Origin: Linnemannia hyalina
Lineage: Eukaryota; Mortierellomycota; Mortierellomycetes; Mortierellales; Mortierellaceae
Length of the DNA: 64,000 nt
NCBI GenBank assembly: GCA_019671135.1
Contig: JAHRHY010000009.1
Span: 620,001 to 684,000 of the forward strand
Reading direction: 5' to 3'
The position numbers and the translations under genes are program-made. The notes under the pieces were generated by a model, which was given only the letters and a program-made list of their open reading frames with translations, was not told the DNA's origin and did no database searches. Within the stretch, counting starts at the first letter, position 1; every line of letters begins with the position of its first letter. Below, piece after piece: positions 10,614-23,100 of the stretch.

Positions 10614-11786
10614 TCAAATCATATGGCGAGGAACAGACTGCAGCTCGTTGGCGTCCATATCCCAAGGCACAGTAATACTTACCGAATGATCAACACTCGT
10701 CACCTCATGCCAGAACCCCAGAGGGGTATACAACGCATCGCCCGGTTCCAGATCCACAATCCACGGTGTCGTGTTCCGGATCTTGGGCCACCTCCTCTGC
10801 ACCTCTGCCATGTTCTCGTCCAGATGCTCCTGATACTCCTTGTCCTTGGTCTCCATAGATAAGGAAGAAAGAGGGAAGCAGTGCCCCAACCCACGGACTT
10901 TACTAGCATGTCCAGGCCCCGAGATCCCATCATAAGGGTACAGCCCATGCGTGTCCTCATGCGAAAAGATCACGAACCGTTTCCTCCCCACTAACTGGAT
11001 CAAGATCCCGTGGCATCGGTCGTAGTGCAGTGGAGTCGTTGCCCCGGCGAGAGAGACCCAGATCCGCATAAGGTCCTTGTTAGGTACGTTGGCGAAGGAG
11101 GTTGTGGTTTGGGGGAGGGAGAGCGAGGTGAGAAGGGCGGGGATGTTGAGAGAGTCGTAAAGTGTTGCGGGCACCATTCCTCTGTAGTAGAATCTGCGGT
11201 TCTGGATGGTTGTGTGTGTGTCGATGTGATTGTTGTCGATGTCCTGATTTTCGCAGTAGGGACATATGGTGGGGGGTCCTGCTGCTGCTGTTATTGTAGC
11301 TGCGGAAGAGGCGGAAGAAATAGTAGGGACGGCTACTTCTTCTTCTTCTGCGACCATCAAATCATCCTGTGCCTGTAGGGTTTCTTCCTGCAAGACCTCC
11401 AACTGCGGCACCACCACCTCCATCATCGCCTCCTCTGGCAGCTCCTGTCTCTGCCTCTGCAAAAGCACCCTCGCAACAATCTCTCTCGCCGTCATATCGA
11501 TCTTCTTGGTGAACTGCGGGTTATCCATAAAGTTCTTGGCATCCTCTGCAACCATCACCGGCAACAACGGTTCCTCCCCTTCTCCTGCTCCTGCTCCTGA
11601 GACAGTCCGGTTCAGGGCTTGGACGACATGCTCCGGGTGGGAGGACCACTGTTCCAAGACAGACGGCGACACGATCTGGCGCAGGATCAGAGGATTCCTA
11701 TTGCGGAAGCGGCGGGGGAAGGCCGTCTCTTCTTGGGGGAGGCCTTGAACCTGGGAGGTGTTCATTGTGTCCAGTCGTGCTACCAT
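10614..11786 (-). CDS. JmjC/cupin-8 domain protein, Fe(II)/2-oxoglutarate oxygenase-like
   Basis: Single exon of 390 residues. The C-terminal half is a cupin-like JmjC domain: WVSLAGATTPLHYD, LIQLVGRKRFVIFS, then PGDALYTPLGFWHEV and SVSITVPW. Metal ligands are visible as H254, D256 and H360 (HxD...H), so the site looks intact. Relatives in the cupin-8 group include protein hydroxylases and tRNA wybutosine enzymes of the FIH/JMJD5/TYW5 type; I cannot choose a substrate. The N-terminal 170 residues are less conserved, with a Glu-rich and Ala/Ser stretch near 145-170. A second in-frame ATG lies at residue 8 (11765) and could be the start. No intron is needed. Confidence 0.82.
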   Translation of the reverse strand: MVARLDTMNTSQVQGLPQEETAFPRRFRNRNPLILRQIVSPSVLEQWSSHPEHVVQALNRTVSGAGAGEGEEPLLPVMVAEDAKNFMDNPQFTKKIDMTAREIVARVLLQRQRQELPEEAMMEVVVPQLEVLQEETLQAQDDLMVAEEEEVAVPTISSASSAATITAAAGPPTICPYCENQDIDNNHIDTHTTIQNRRFYYRGMVPATLYDSLNIPALLTSLSLPQTTTSFANVPNKDLMRIWVSLAGATTPLHYDRCHGILIQLVGRKRFVIFSHEDTHGLYPYDGISGPGHASKVRGLGHCFPLSSLSMETKDKEYQEHLDENMAEVQRRWPKIRNTTPWIVDLEPGDALYTPLGFWHEVTSVDHSVSITVPWDMDANELQSVPRHMI

Positions 11787-12486
11787 TGTAGGGGGTATTG
11801 TTCCTGTAGGCGGTTGGTTGGTGGTATATATGGATGAGCGTTGTTGGATGCAGGGGCCTAGGTGTCAATCTGTGTCTGTGCTGTTAACGTCCGTCCCTTG
11901 TTTGTGTCAGATCGTGGTGATGGGCTTAGCGTGGTTTTGAATTTTGGGCCGCCGACTGGACTAACGGTGGCTCTTGTACTGCGGCAAAAGGGTCCTTGCG
12001 CTGAGTGTTGTTGCTTCCTGGTTGACAAACGGAAGGGAAGGTGGTGGTCGAGAGTGATGAGAAGAAAGAGAAAAAAAAAAGAAGAGAGATGAATGAACGT
12101 CGTCTCTCTTTTTTTTTTTTTCGTTCCTTTTTGTTCCTCGATGGACCGAATGTGGGCGAGAGAGGGTTTTGTCCTGGAAGCGCTCACAACAAAGAGAGGC
12201 ATTTCTTTTTTTTTCTTTCCTTTCGCTTGTCCCTGAACTGGACGAAAAAGAAGCGAGTTGGACCAATCGCAAGCAGATCTGGATCATTCCTATGCCCTGA
12301 GAGACCCTGAAGATGTGAAATGAGGGCAATACAAGAAATATTCAACCTGCGCGAGGGACATTAAGGAACGGCATCTCGCTTTGGGACGTCTCTCGTTATC
12401 TTAGAAGGCCTTGTTATTATTAATACATAATCTATAGGTAGTTTGGTAAACGTGTATCTTCTCCTTCTCCCAAGGGGTATCATCCA
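11787..12486. other. Intergenic region
   Basis: It lies between the JmjC gene start and the Stealth gene stop, both on the minus strand. It contains short A and T runs (12068-12083, 12109-12121, 12206-12215). Nothing coding is supported. Confidence 0.5.
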
Positions 12487-14820
12487 TCAAGACAGCTTCT
12501 CCCAGGGTGAAGGATTCGGCAACCTGGTCTCCAAGAACCCCGCAAACAGGCCTCGAACCCTCTTGGCAATCAAGGGACTATCTGGTACATCATCGTTCAC
12601 GCAGAAATACGTCTCTGTCTGGTTCCGTGCCAACAACCGCTTCAGACCCGCCTCAGACTTGTCTCCCGTCGTCAACTGGATAAACGAGAACTGTGATCGG
12701 CCAATCACATAATTGTACTTGGCCATATCCCTCGCCACCTGTGAATACGCTTCTGAATTGCGATCTAGGGGCATTAGAGAGCTCATCCCAGGTTTGGCGC
12801 TCCTACGACGGACAATGTGGAGGAGACAGTCTCCACAGTGGTACTCTGTAAACGCCAGTCGTTCAAAGACAGACCCCTTCCCCACAGAACTGTCGATCGC
12901 AGGCGTACTCCTGTTCCTGAACTGTGGTCCAAGACAGAAATCAATGTTGAACCTACATTGTCGCCGACTGGGCTCCGTCTTTGTCGGGGAAGGCTGCCGC
13001 GAGTACTGGTTACTGCTACTCTGACTCAGGTCTGCATTCCTGATCATAAACGGGTACCCATCCATGCCCGACTGATCATAGCTCGTCCGACCGGTCCATG
13101 GGATCCCAACACTCTCCAGTTTCTGATCATGTTCATGCAAAAAACTCTTGAACGCTGCGTCGATAGGAAGTGGCCCTACCCTCCTCCTGTTTATGACCTT
13201 GGGCATCGTCTCCTCATACTCTTCCACCATCCGGATCAACTCCTCTCGCTCCTCCCAATCCAATTGCTCATCCTGATTCCTGTCTAATCGATACTTCCAG
13301 TACGATGTCAGTTGAGTCTCACGCAACCTCTCCATGACATAGTGTGCCATAAAAAACGCCAGATTGATTTCCTGCGCCTGTCCCTCGCCTCGGAACCGAT
13401 GCGAGGCCGTCTTGTCAAACTCCTCGGGCCAGATGGATTGAATCTCCTCGAGGATGGGCCTGTTCATGATGTGGATAATGTGGGCGATGTATGCGCGATG
13501 TCGAGCGCCAAACTGCTTCGAGAGTAGGTAGTTGGTATATTGAAGCGACTGCCATTCGCCGACGTTGGGTGAGAGGCCGAGGGAAGGGATTGCCGGTTCG
13601 ATGATTCCGTTGGTGAGGTGAAAGACAAAGCCGTAGAGGGGTGTCCAAAAGTCTGAGGCGTCGACGGGCAGTCCAAAGAAGATGTCGTCGTTCATGTAAA
13701 TAAACTATTTGACAAGCATACATGCATTGGCGAAGTAAAATAATTAACTTGTTGGTCATGTCCCACCAGGAAAAAAAAGTCGCTAAAAGATGGGAAAGAA
13801 AGATTGGGTTTTCTATCTACAACAAAAAGCAACAACAAACAACAAGACAAACACGCGGGGTGGTGGTGGTGGTGGTGGTGGATAAAAGTCAACAACACTT
13901 ACAGTATCAGCAAGGTGAGGAACATGATGCATCTGGCTCTCGATCGAAAGACTGTTGAACGACGGCAAAACACTCGCATCATCATACACCTCCCGATGCT
14001 TCACCAACCTCACCCTCTCTCCCTCCTTCCCCAAATCCAACCACTCCGGAACCTGTCCAACACCTTGTCCAGTTCTATTATCCGGAACCTCCGTCGTCAG
14101 AATATGAATCCTCCCTAACAACCTCTCCGGAAAATACTCTGCAATCGACCGCAACGAATACTTGAGCTCATTGTTATCCCGGAACCGATGAATCGTCTGA
14201 TCGCCCTTTCCGTTCCCGACCGCTGGAGGTTCCCGGTTCTTGGGGTTGGTATTAGGGTCGTTTGTTGCTCGGGTGGTGTTCTTGAAGTACAGGAATAGTT
14301 CTGAGGTCTCCTTGAACTTTTCCTTGACGTCCTTGAGTGCTGCGTCCGTACCGTTGACCCAAGTGTACACAATGTCCAGTGTTCTTCCAGCCTCCTCCTT
14401 GATTTCCTCCTTGATTTCCTCCTTGATCTCCTCCTTCAAGGTCTCTTCAGATTCGGGATCGTCCAGCTCCTGATCCTGTAACCAACGAGCCTTCCACTGC
14501 GGCACTGGGACTGCTTGTCCAAGAAACGGGCTCCCCTTTCCTTTCCCCCTCCCGGTCCCACTCCCAATCCTACTCCCACCACTTGACGTCGTCTTGGGCT
14601 CGATACCAGCACTACCACCGATAGGTCGACGGTCAACGGGTTCTGCAGACGGCTTGGGTACAGGTTTCAGGAAGTCAAACGAGATATTAAGGTAGATGTT
14701 GACGATGGTGAAGACGAGGATGAGGAGGAAGAAGGTGCTACGGATATGTTGGCTAAAGAAGCGCTGTGTTCGCCATAGTAGTGGGCGCCGTGGCGATGAT
14801 CGTGAGAGTATTTGTGCCAT
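12487..14820 (-). CDS. Stealth-family hexose-1-phosphoryltransferase (GNPTAB-like), type II membrane protein
   Basis: Exons 14820-13903 and 13704-12487 join at phase 0 to 711 residues. Stealth proteins transfer sugar-1-phosphate groups; the animal member GNPTAB puts GlcNAc-1-phosphate on lysosomal enzymes. All four conserved regions are visible: CR1 DIVYTWVNG near 148-156; CR2 from FRDNNELKYSLRSI (about 212-225) through FNSLSIESQMHHVP to TFIYMNDDIFFG (306-317); CR3 about 375-430; CR4 at the C-terminus (CVNDD ... FLETRLPNPSPWE). An EF-hand-like loop, DRNQDEQLDWEE (447-458), sits after CR3, as in GNPTAB. One N-terminal membrane segment (about 25-45) follows a basic stretch, so the enzyme probably faces the Golgi lumen. 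Residues about 127-142 are an EEIK repeat. The 198-nt intron holds a TGG microsatellite. Acceptor substrate in fungi unknown. Confidence 0.9.
13861..13881 (+). repeat. (TGG)7 microsatellite in the Stealth intron
   Basis: Seven perfect TGG units on the plus strand (CCA on the sense strand), near the 5' side of the 198-nt intron. Confidence 0.9.
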
Positions 14821-15722
14821 GGAGGGAAGTTGGAAGGAAAGGAAAGGAAGGGAAGGGAAGGGAGGAAGGTGGAAGGAGGAGGTTGATGTGAAAAGAATAA
14901 AAGAATAAAAGAATATAAGGAGTATTTCCCGGGATGAGTGCAAAATAAAAAAAAAATAGAGGGTATCCAACGGCGGAGTATGGAGTGAAAGGCTGGGAGG
15001 ATAGAAGGAGGAATTCGTCAAGAAGGGAGAGGATGCAGAGGGAGAGGGAGAGGGATGGGCAAGTAGGAAGAAGACAAGAGAAAGAAGACGAGGAAGAAGA
15101 GTAAGAAGAAGGAAAGGAAAAGGTAGGAGAAAACAAACAAAACGAATGGAAGAACCCTCTCAGACGACCATTTTGCGTTAGAGTTCTCGACTCTTCTTCC
15201 TTCAGAACTTGTTTGCAATGAAAAGAATGAGAAAAACAAGGTTCATGCAGTCGACAACGGACAGAGGGTCTCTGTCCAACTGTGATGTGAACAGGAAGCT
15301 GCACAAGAGTGTCCTGTGTCTCTTTTCTGTCTGGACTTTATCCGGAAGGCCCTCTCTTTCTCCATGAGTGTTCTCATGGACCTCCAGGCAGTGCAGTGCA
15401 ACAATGAACAACAGATGAGAGCAATAGCGTGATACACGAGGTCGATGCCAAGAAGAGGGGAGAGAACAAAGGAAAAGAATGAACGATCCTTCTTCCGGGT
15501 GAATGAATATCTTTTTTATGACATCCCTTTCTTTCTTTCATCCATTCAATCCAAACCACAAGCGCATAGTAGCGAACGCAAATAGGACATGGCATAAAGA
15601 CAAGTAAACATAATTATTATTATTGGATATTGTTTTTCTAGAAAACTAACTGTTGGTATGTGTGTGTGGTGTGCAGAGTAGGGAGTTGTAAAGGGAAAGG
15701 AGTAAAGAAAACTCAATTCACT
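14821..15722. other. Intergenic region with CT-rich Stealth leader
   Basis: Directly upstream of the Stealth start the plus strand is almost pure purine (14821-14890, 15015-15130), that is CT-rich on the sense strand. The remainder holds the ABCB 3' UTR. No gene is supported. Confidence 0.6.
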
Positions 15723-18700
15723 TTAGTGAGTGACCTCCAGGTTCTGCCTCTTGCAGAGCTCAGAGTAAAGACCACCCTGGGAGATGAGCTCGTAGTGGCG
15801 ACCAGACTCGATAATGGCTCCGTCCTTGACAACCAGAATCAAATCGGCATCTTGGATAGTGCGCAGACGATGGGCAATGACAATGGTCGTGCGGCCAGTA
15901 CGGGCACGGTCGAGGGCCTCCTGGACCAACTTCTCCGACTCAGAGTCCAAGGCAGAGGTTGCCTCGTCGAGCAAGAGAATCTTGGGGTTGCGGATCAAGG
16001 CACGGGCAATGGCGATACGCTGCTTCTGACCACCAGACAGCTGCGAACCCTTGTCTCCGACGCGGGTATCGTAACCCTGGGGCAGCGAAACAATAAAGTC
16101 GTGGATGTTCGAGGCTTTGGCAGCAGCAACGACCATCTCTTGGTCGGCGCGCTGACCATCGGGGATACCGTAGCGGATGTTCTCGCCGATCGAGATGTCA
16201 AACAGGACAGGCTCCTGGCCAACAAGCGCCATGTTCTGGCGAATGTTGTTCAGCTGAAGGTCGCGAACGTCATACTTGTCGATCGTGGCCTTGCCGTCCA
16301 AGACATCGTACCAGCGCTCCAAAAGGGCAATGATGGTCGACTTTCCGCATCCAGAGGGTCCGACCAAGGCGACAGTCTGGCCGGGCTTAGCAGCGACATC
16401 GACTCCGTTGAAGATCTGCTGGTCGGGGCGGGTGGGGTAGTGGAACTGGACGTTCTCAAGGCCCAAGTGGCCGTCAACACTCTCAGGGGTAATGCCGTCC
16501 TTGTCGGCGTCGATAGTGGTTTTCTTGTCCAAGAGCTCGAAAACGTTGATGGCAGATTCCTTGCCTTTAATGTAACGAGGAAGCTGAGAGGCGATCTGAC
16601 CGAGACCCATACTCATGAAGACGACATAGAACAGAGTCTGGATGAGGTCTTGGTAGGTAAGCATCCCGGCTTCCACAAAGCGGTGACCAGAATAGAATCC
16701 GACGGCATAGGTCCAGAACATGATTCCCTGAGACAAGGCGTAACCGATGGATCCAATGTAGGCGCGACGGAGAGCATACGAGTGGGGCTCCTGGGTGACT
16801 TTGTAGTACTTGTCCTCGAAGGTCGACTCCTTGGCTAAAGTAACGACGGTACGGATGTTGGAAATGGCCTCGTTGGCGACACGGCCAGACTGCTCGTAGG
16901 CCTTCTTGGTCTTGTTACTGAATCCAGTCAACGCGGCGATGGCAAAGTACTGGGAAGCGGCCAAAAGTGGAATAAGAGCCAAGATGACCAAGGTCAGGCG
17001 CCATGACTGAGAGAAAGCAAAACCAAGACCCAAGGCGACGGTGGCGATGGTCTGGAAAGCCAACTTCATGATCTGGGAAACCAACTCGTGCATCTGGTAG
17101 GCATCGGTAGCTAGGCGGGAAGTCAAGGCACCAGTGTTGTTCTCCTCCTTGTCAAAGAAGCCCATCTCCTGGCTGATGATGGCCTGGAAACTGACGGTTC
17201 GCATGCGACGGGCCATCGTCTCACCGACGTACTCAAAGACGACAATGGCTCCTCCGTTGGCGACGAGGGCAGCAACAGCGATAACGACAAACATGAGGGC
17301 GTTGTTGTTGGATTCTGAGATGAAGTTGTCAGCGCGGGGGACTTTGGTGAGGACGGTCATGACCTGACCAAAGAACTTTGCAAACATGGGGAAGATGACA
17401 CCGGCGCCGCCAGAAAGAATGGCGCCAACAGCAATGAGATTCCACTCGGGACGCATCGCGTTGAAGACACGACCAAGGGGAGCCTTCTGAGCCTTGATCA
17501 TGGCCTTTCGCTCCTTCTCGCGGCGGTTCTCAGCCTCCTCAGCAGTTTCGGGAACGGCAATCGTAGTATCGACCCTCTGGAGCGACTTTTCGGAACGGGG
17601 GACGGATCTGGCAGAGGACATGCGGCGGAGCTTGGTGGTAAAACCAAAGCTCTTGCGACGGTCGGCGGTACCCTGGTGAGCAATAACATCCTCGTCAGCA
17701 ATGGCAATATGAGCAGGCAGTGCGGCGGTGTCCTCGGCTACGATCTCTGGCTGGGCCTCAACATCGACGCCTCCGGACTTGAGCTGCTGCTTGGCGACAA
17801 AGTCAGCGTAGGTTCCACCTTGGGCGAGGAGATATTCGTGCGATCCAGATTCAATAACGACTCCCTTGTCCATGACATAGATAACGTCGGCATTCATGAT
17901 GGTCGAAAGGCGGTGAGCAATAACAATGGTTGAACGTCCAGCGGCGGCGTTGTCGAGAGCAGCCTGAACGATACGCTCAGACTCGGTGTCGAGGGCAGAG
18001 GTAGCCTCGTCGAGCAGCAGGATACGGGGGTTCTTGATCATGGCACGGGCAATGGCGATACGCTGCTTCTGACCTCCAGACAATAGGGCTCCCTTCTCAC
18101 CGACCATGGTGTTGTACTTCTCGGGAAGCTTGGAGATAAAGTCGTGGGCGTTGGACAAGCGGCAGGCAGCCTCGATTTCCTTGTCGGTGGGCTGAGCTTG
18201 GTCCTTGCGGATACCATAGGCAATGTTCTGACGAATGGTGGCGTTGAAGAGAACGGGTTCCTGGGAGACGATTCCGACAGTGTCGCGAAGGTAGGTGACA
18301 TTCCAGTCCTTGAGCTCAACTCCGTCCATAGTAATCGTTCCAGCTATCGAGAACAACAAACGAAATAATTAGTAAAGTAATATCAAGGACACATGACCGC
18401 AAGCATGAAAAACAGCCGAAAATAATATAAAAAAAGACTTACAGATGGGGTCGTAGAAACGCTCAACCAATCCGACAATGGTGGACTTTCCAGATCCAGA
18501 ATGACCAACCAAGGCGACAGTTTGTCCAGGCTTGACCTCAATGTTCATCTTCTTCAAAATGGGGACGTCAGGGCGAGACGGGTAGTGGAAGTCGACATCA
18601 GTGACAACAATGTGCCCGGTAACGTTATCGGGCTTGGCACCGCCGGGGTTGGACGAGTCAATGGTGGGAACGCGGTCAATGGTCTTGAAGATCTGGTAAG

Positions 18701-20129
18701 CAGCACCCTGAGCGCTGGCAAAAGCAGCGGCGTTAGGTCCGATGCTTCCAAGAGCGAATCTATACGAGAGAACCAATTCAGCATGGAATATTTTAGTGGG
18801 CCGCAATAATATTCTTACTCATAATAAAAGGCTTTTGACAAGTACTGGAAACAAAACACTTACGCTCCGATGATCATGCCGAAGAAGACGTTGATGACCT
18901 CACCTCCGGTCATGTTGCCGTCGTAAACCTGGTGGGCACCAAACCAGAAGGCCAAACCGTAGGTGGCAAAGAGAATGAACATGAAGGCACCGACACCGCA
19001 ACCGGTGACGATGGCTCTCTTCTTTCCGTGGAGGAAGGCGCTATCCAGCTGCTTGACATACGATTCGGTCTCGCGCTTCTGACCACCAAAAGCAACAATG
19101 GTGCGGATAGCGGAGATAGCCTGCTCGGCAACTGCTCCTGCTCCTGCGTAAGAATCCTGACCCTTGGTGGCGGTGGCAACGGTAAACTTTGTCATCAAGG
19201 CAGCACAGGCACCGATGAGGGGGACACAACTGAGGAGAACCAAACTGAGCTTCCAGCCTCTGACAAAACCAATGACAAAACCGGCGATGAAGGTGGTCAA
19301 GCTGGACAAGACCAGACCGACCTTATCAGCCAAGCCGTCGTAGATCAGTTGAGTGTCCGAGTTAAGGCGGGTGGTGAGGGATTCGGCCTGCTTGCCGGTA
19401 TCGTGCCATCCAATGTCCTGACGAAGGATGGCATGGAGGTACTCCTCGCGGATACGCTTGACTTGGTTTTCGGCAGACAGGGTCCAGAAACACATTTGCA
19501 GGTACGAGGCGAGGAAAATACCAGCACCAACGATGGTGAACTTGATAACGTAATCGATAATGATATCAGCGTTAACAAGACCTCCACCCATAGCCTCCAA
19601 GACGTCTCCCATCAAGATAGCGACCAAAGGTTGGCCAACACCAGTACCAATTGAAGCAACTGACGCGATACTATTAGGTTGACAAGGAAAGGTTAAAAGG
19701 TGTGAGAAGAAGTGGGATATATGGACGCATTGTGGACAAACAAGTCCACATCGCACAAAATGTGTCAATTGTATGTGTCTGTTCACACAAAGGAACGACG
19801 GATCATGGCGATGATTGAAAGAAATAAACTTACGCGATGTAAAGGTAATCTTTGGGAGTAGCGAAGCGGTAAAGCTCAAAGTAGCTGACAGCCTTGACGG
19901 GCTCGCCGGCCTCTTTATCCTTCTTCTTGTTCTTGCCCTTGCCATCACCAACCTCGGTGGACTCTTCGGTGGAGAGGGTGCTGGCAGCAGCACTAGCGCC
20001 AGTAGTCTCCTTAGAGGGGAGAGTGTCAACGATAGCAGGGGCGGCAGCGATGGTGTTGGAGCTTTGACTGTCCTGCTTGATTTGCTCGAGCTCCATTTTT
20101 TGCTCTTCGAACTCCATCTTGTCAGTCAT
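15723..20129 (-). CDS. ABC transporter, full-size ABCB (P-glycoprotein / MDR type)
   Basis: Four exons (20129-19834, 19670-18864, 18759-18443, 18343-15723) join in phase to 1,346 residues in TMD-NBD-TMD-NBD order. NBD1 has Walker A GHSGSGKST (453-461), signature LSGGQ (561-565) and Walker B ILLLDE (581-586). NBD2 has Walker A GPSGCGKST (1135-1143), LSGGQ (1242-1246) and ILLLDE (1262-1267). Both catalytic glutamates are present, so both sites should hydrolyse ATP. The first 80 residues are charged and low complexity (KNKKKDKEAG), cytosolic, before the first membrane domain. The inter-half linker (about 660-740) is Ser/Arg/Lys-rich, as in other MDR pumps where it is phosphorylated. Expected role: export of hydrophobic compounds at the plasma membrane; the substrate cannot be read from sequence. 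Confidence 0.95.
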
Positions 20130-23100
20130 GGTTAATTATCCGACTGGTCGTATCCAAGAGGAAGAGTTGAGTTGGTGAGTAAGTTTGGTGTGAGAGGGTA
20201 GTAAGAGGGGGAGGGATAAGGAGGAAGAGGAAACGGCGGGGAGGGAGAGGGGAGAGAGGAGAAAGGAGGTTAATATAAGTATCTGTCTCTGCAGGAGAGG
20301 TGAGAGGTAGGGCCGTTGGGAGGAACAAATGAAAAGAAAGAAATGAAAAAGTCAACCCCCAAAAGAAACTGGAAAAGAGCAAAAAAAACTGCGGGCGGAG
20401 AATGTGGCTGGGAGAAGTGGAGGAAAGGGATTTACGATATGATGCAGATGCGGACAAGAAAAAAATGTCCGTAACGTAAAAGGTGTGGGGTTTCAGTTGA
20501 GTGTCTGTGTCGCTGAATACAAAAAACGTTTGTTTGAGAACGACAACAGATGATGATGAAGGTGGAAGGTCTGTTCAATGGTGTGCGTTGCTTTACTTTT
20601 CTTGCTGTTCAAGGGTATGCACTGGTGTTGGAAAGACAGAGACAGGGGGATGAGGCGAGGAGGACAATGTTATAGTGTTATATAGGAGTTGGCTTGTTGC
20701 CGTGAGGGGATCTCTTGGAGTGAGTTGTGTGTATGAGGGGTGAGGGAAAGGATGCAAGATGGGTAACAAGGACAACGAGCGGATAAAGATAGGGGGAAAG
20801 GAAATAAAGGGGAGAGACAAAGAGAGATGAAGAGGAAAAAAGAGAAAGGAGAAAAGAGAAAGGAAGGCCGAGAAAGGCGGACATGTAAATGGATGGGATA
20901 ATGAAATCCCGGAGAAAATCAGCATTGCTCTCACCTTTTTGTTGGACTCTTGGTCTGTGAATAGGACGAATGCGCTTGCTCTCTCTCCTCTTTGTGTAGG
21001 TGGTTATTTCAACCAGAAGGAACAAATAGAAGGACGATCTACTGCTGTGGATATTAGAGCCAGTGGCAGATAAGCTTATTATGTGTATGAGGTAAACAAC
21101 AACAGATGAGGAGTGTTGTGTGTTGGATGAAGAGACAGGATGAAGGATGGTGAGAAAGAAAAAAAAAAAGGTCGAGGCGTCCGCATTTTATAGCAAAATG
21201 CATTTTGAGTTTTTGTGTTTGTGCAAAGCAAAGCGGATAATCTTCCGATGAACGACGAAAAGGGTTATTCTTCTCTCCTTCAATTGACCCTCTCCGCCCC
21301 AAAAGAACGAAACCAAAGCTCAGCTCAGCTCCAGGCTCATTCTCGTTCTCACACAGACTAAGTATCCATACCGGCAACCCCGACAAACTATCGCAATACA
21401 AACCCGCAGTTTTCTAGCGCTCTAGCTGGGAGATTCCCGCAGTGACCATCTTTCTTCCTTCCGCCATAGCTCCCATCATTTCAAACGTGCCAATTGCGGG
21501 TAATAATGTATTGGCGGAATAGAAGAAGCCCCTGCTCATTTTCTGACAGTGTAGTTTGGCTCCAGTGCTCCAACGTAACTGTTTTTCAAGGTGACCATCA
21601 ACGATCATTAGACTGCCGCAGCTTGCTTCGTCTCGTTCCTTCACTCTCTCTTTCTCCTGTCCTTAATCGCCTATTCTCTTCTTCTCTATACTTATTCTCA
21701 TTACAATCCTTCATTCTCTTCAAAAGATTCTTAACCCTTACAACAGCCTTTGCATTCGCCTGAACACAAGCGCTGCCGCTTTTTGTTGTTATGAACTGAC
21801 TATAAAATAAACAATTCTCCACCTGATAATTTAAAATCAAATTGGCTTCTACGTCCATACAAAAAACCGGTTTTTTTAAGCTTTTGACCAAGCACAATTA
21901 AGTATTTTTTCGGATGTGTGTTGTACCGCTATATTCGCAGGTCTCAAACGACACAAATTAAACATACCCCATCTCTTGCACCCTTCCAATGCCATTTTTT
22001 TAAATAAATAAAAAAAAAGTGCTCACAAAGCAACAATCCAACCCTGAACAGTTGTAAACGTTCGTGATCGTCCCTGCGGATGAATAATTTTCGCCACAGA
22101 AAAGAACAAAAACCTGTTGAGGTTTTGAACGCTGCAGGTTATTTTCTTCTCTTGCCAAGCTTTGGTTGTCAAGTGTACTTGTACAGCTGTATCACAAAGA
22201 AAGGGGGGACTGATATGGATTAGAATGGTCGGATGGTGGCGGTGGTGGTTGAGCTGACAGGCCGTGACGTCTGAGTGCCCGTGGCATGTTTGAGTGCGTG
22301 GCACGATATTTGCCTGGAGGAGGGAGGACAAAGAACAAGAACAAAGGGGTAGAAAATGTAGCATCACGGACCAAGGGCCTAGAACGAACAGGGGGATGAT
22401 AGAGGAGGAGCGTACTATGTGATGAACGTGCTAGTACGTGGGTGTCAAACCGTATGACATTGCTCGGCAACCAAAGTAACCAAGCGTGTGCATCCAAAGC
22501 AGTCAAACAAACCAAGGGTGCCAAGAAGTAGACGGAAGCATCAAGCCAGAAATGCGCCACTTTGTCCACGTTATGTATCTTGACATCCCCTTTTTTCATC
22601 TAATGGTGGCCCTCTTGAAAAGGGTGAAGAAAAGCGGGACTGGCTTTCGTCCGCTGTCGACTTTACTTTCAATCAAAGCAACACCTTGCTTCCCTTCAGG
22701 CTTATCATATCGATCTCTTTCTGTTGAATCGCCCCTTGGACAATCGGAGAACATGGCCAAAAAGGGCAAGCAAACAGGAGCCCAATTTCCGAAAGAAAAA
22801 TAAATGTAATCAAAAGAAAAAAGAAAAAAGAAAAAAGAAAAAAAGAGATGGAGGCCAGGTTGGTCTAAATCTGGATGCCTTGGATTGTAAAGCCCAGGGA
22901 CCCAACTGACAATCACCAACACCTTGCAACCAATCGGCCACGTCGAACTATGATGAAATTGCAAAGCAAAGCAACGCCAACAATTAACTTGCACATGCAT
23001 GCCGAAGTAACTCTTCAGCAAACGAAAGAGGAATGGGAGAGTCAAGGCAGGGTCAAGTCAAGCATATTTCCTTTGTTGACATTTTTTTTTCCTGCCTGTG

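Noticed and set aside
12068..12215. Poly-A and poly-T tracts as retroelement tails
   Set aside because: No polyadenylation signal beside them, no target duplication and no similarity to copies A or B.
15660..16838. 392-codon plus-strand open frame opposite ABCB
   Set aside because: It lies antisense to NBD2 of a clear ABC transporter and has the same mirrored composition.
21598..21897. 99-codon minus-strand frame
   Set aside because: Its basic, Glu/Arg-rich C-terminal part is the reverse of a CT-rich tract, and no homology is visible.
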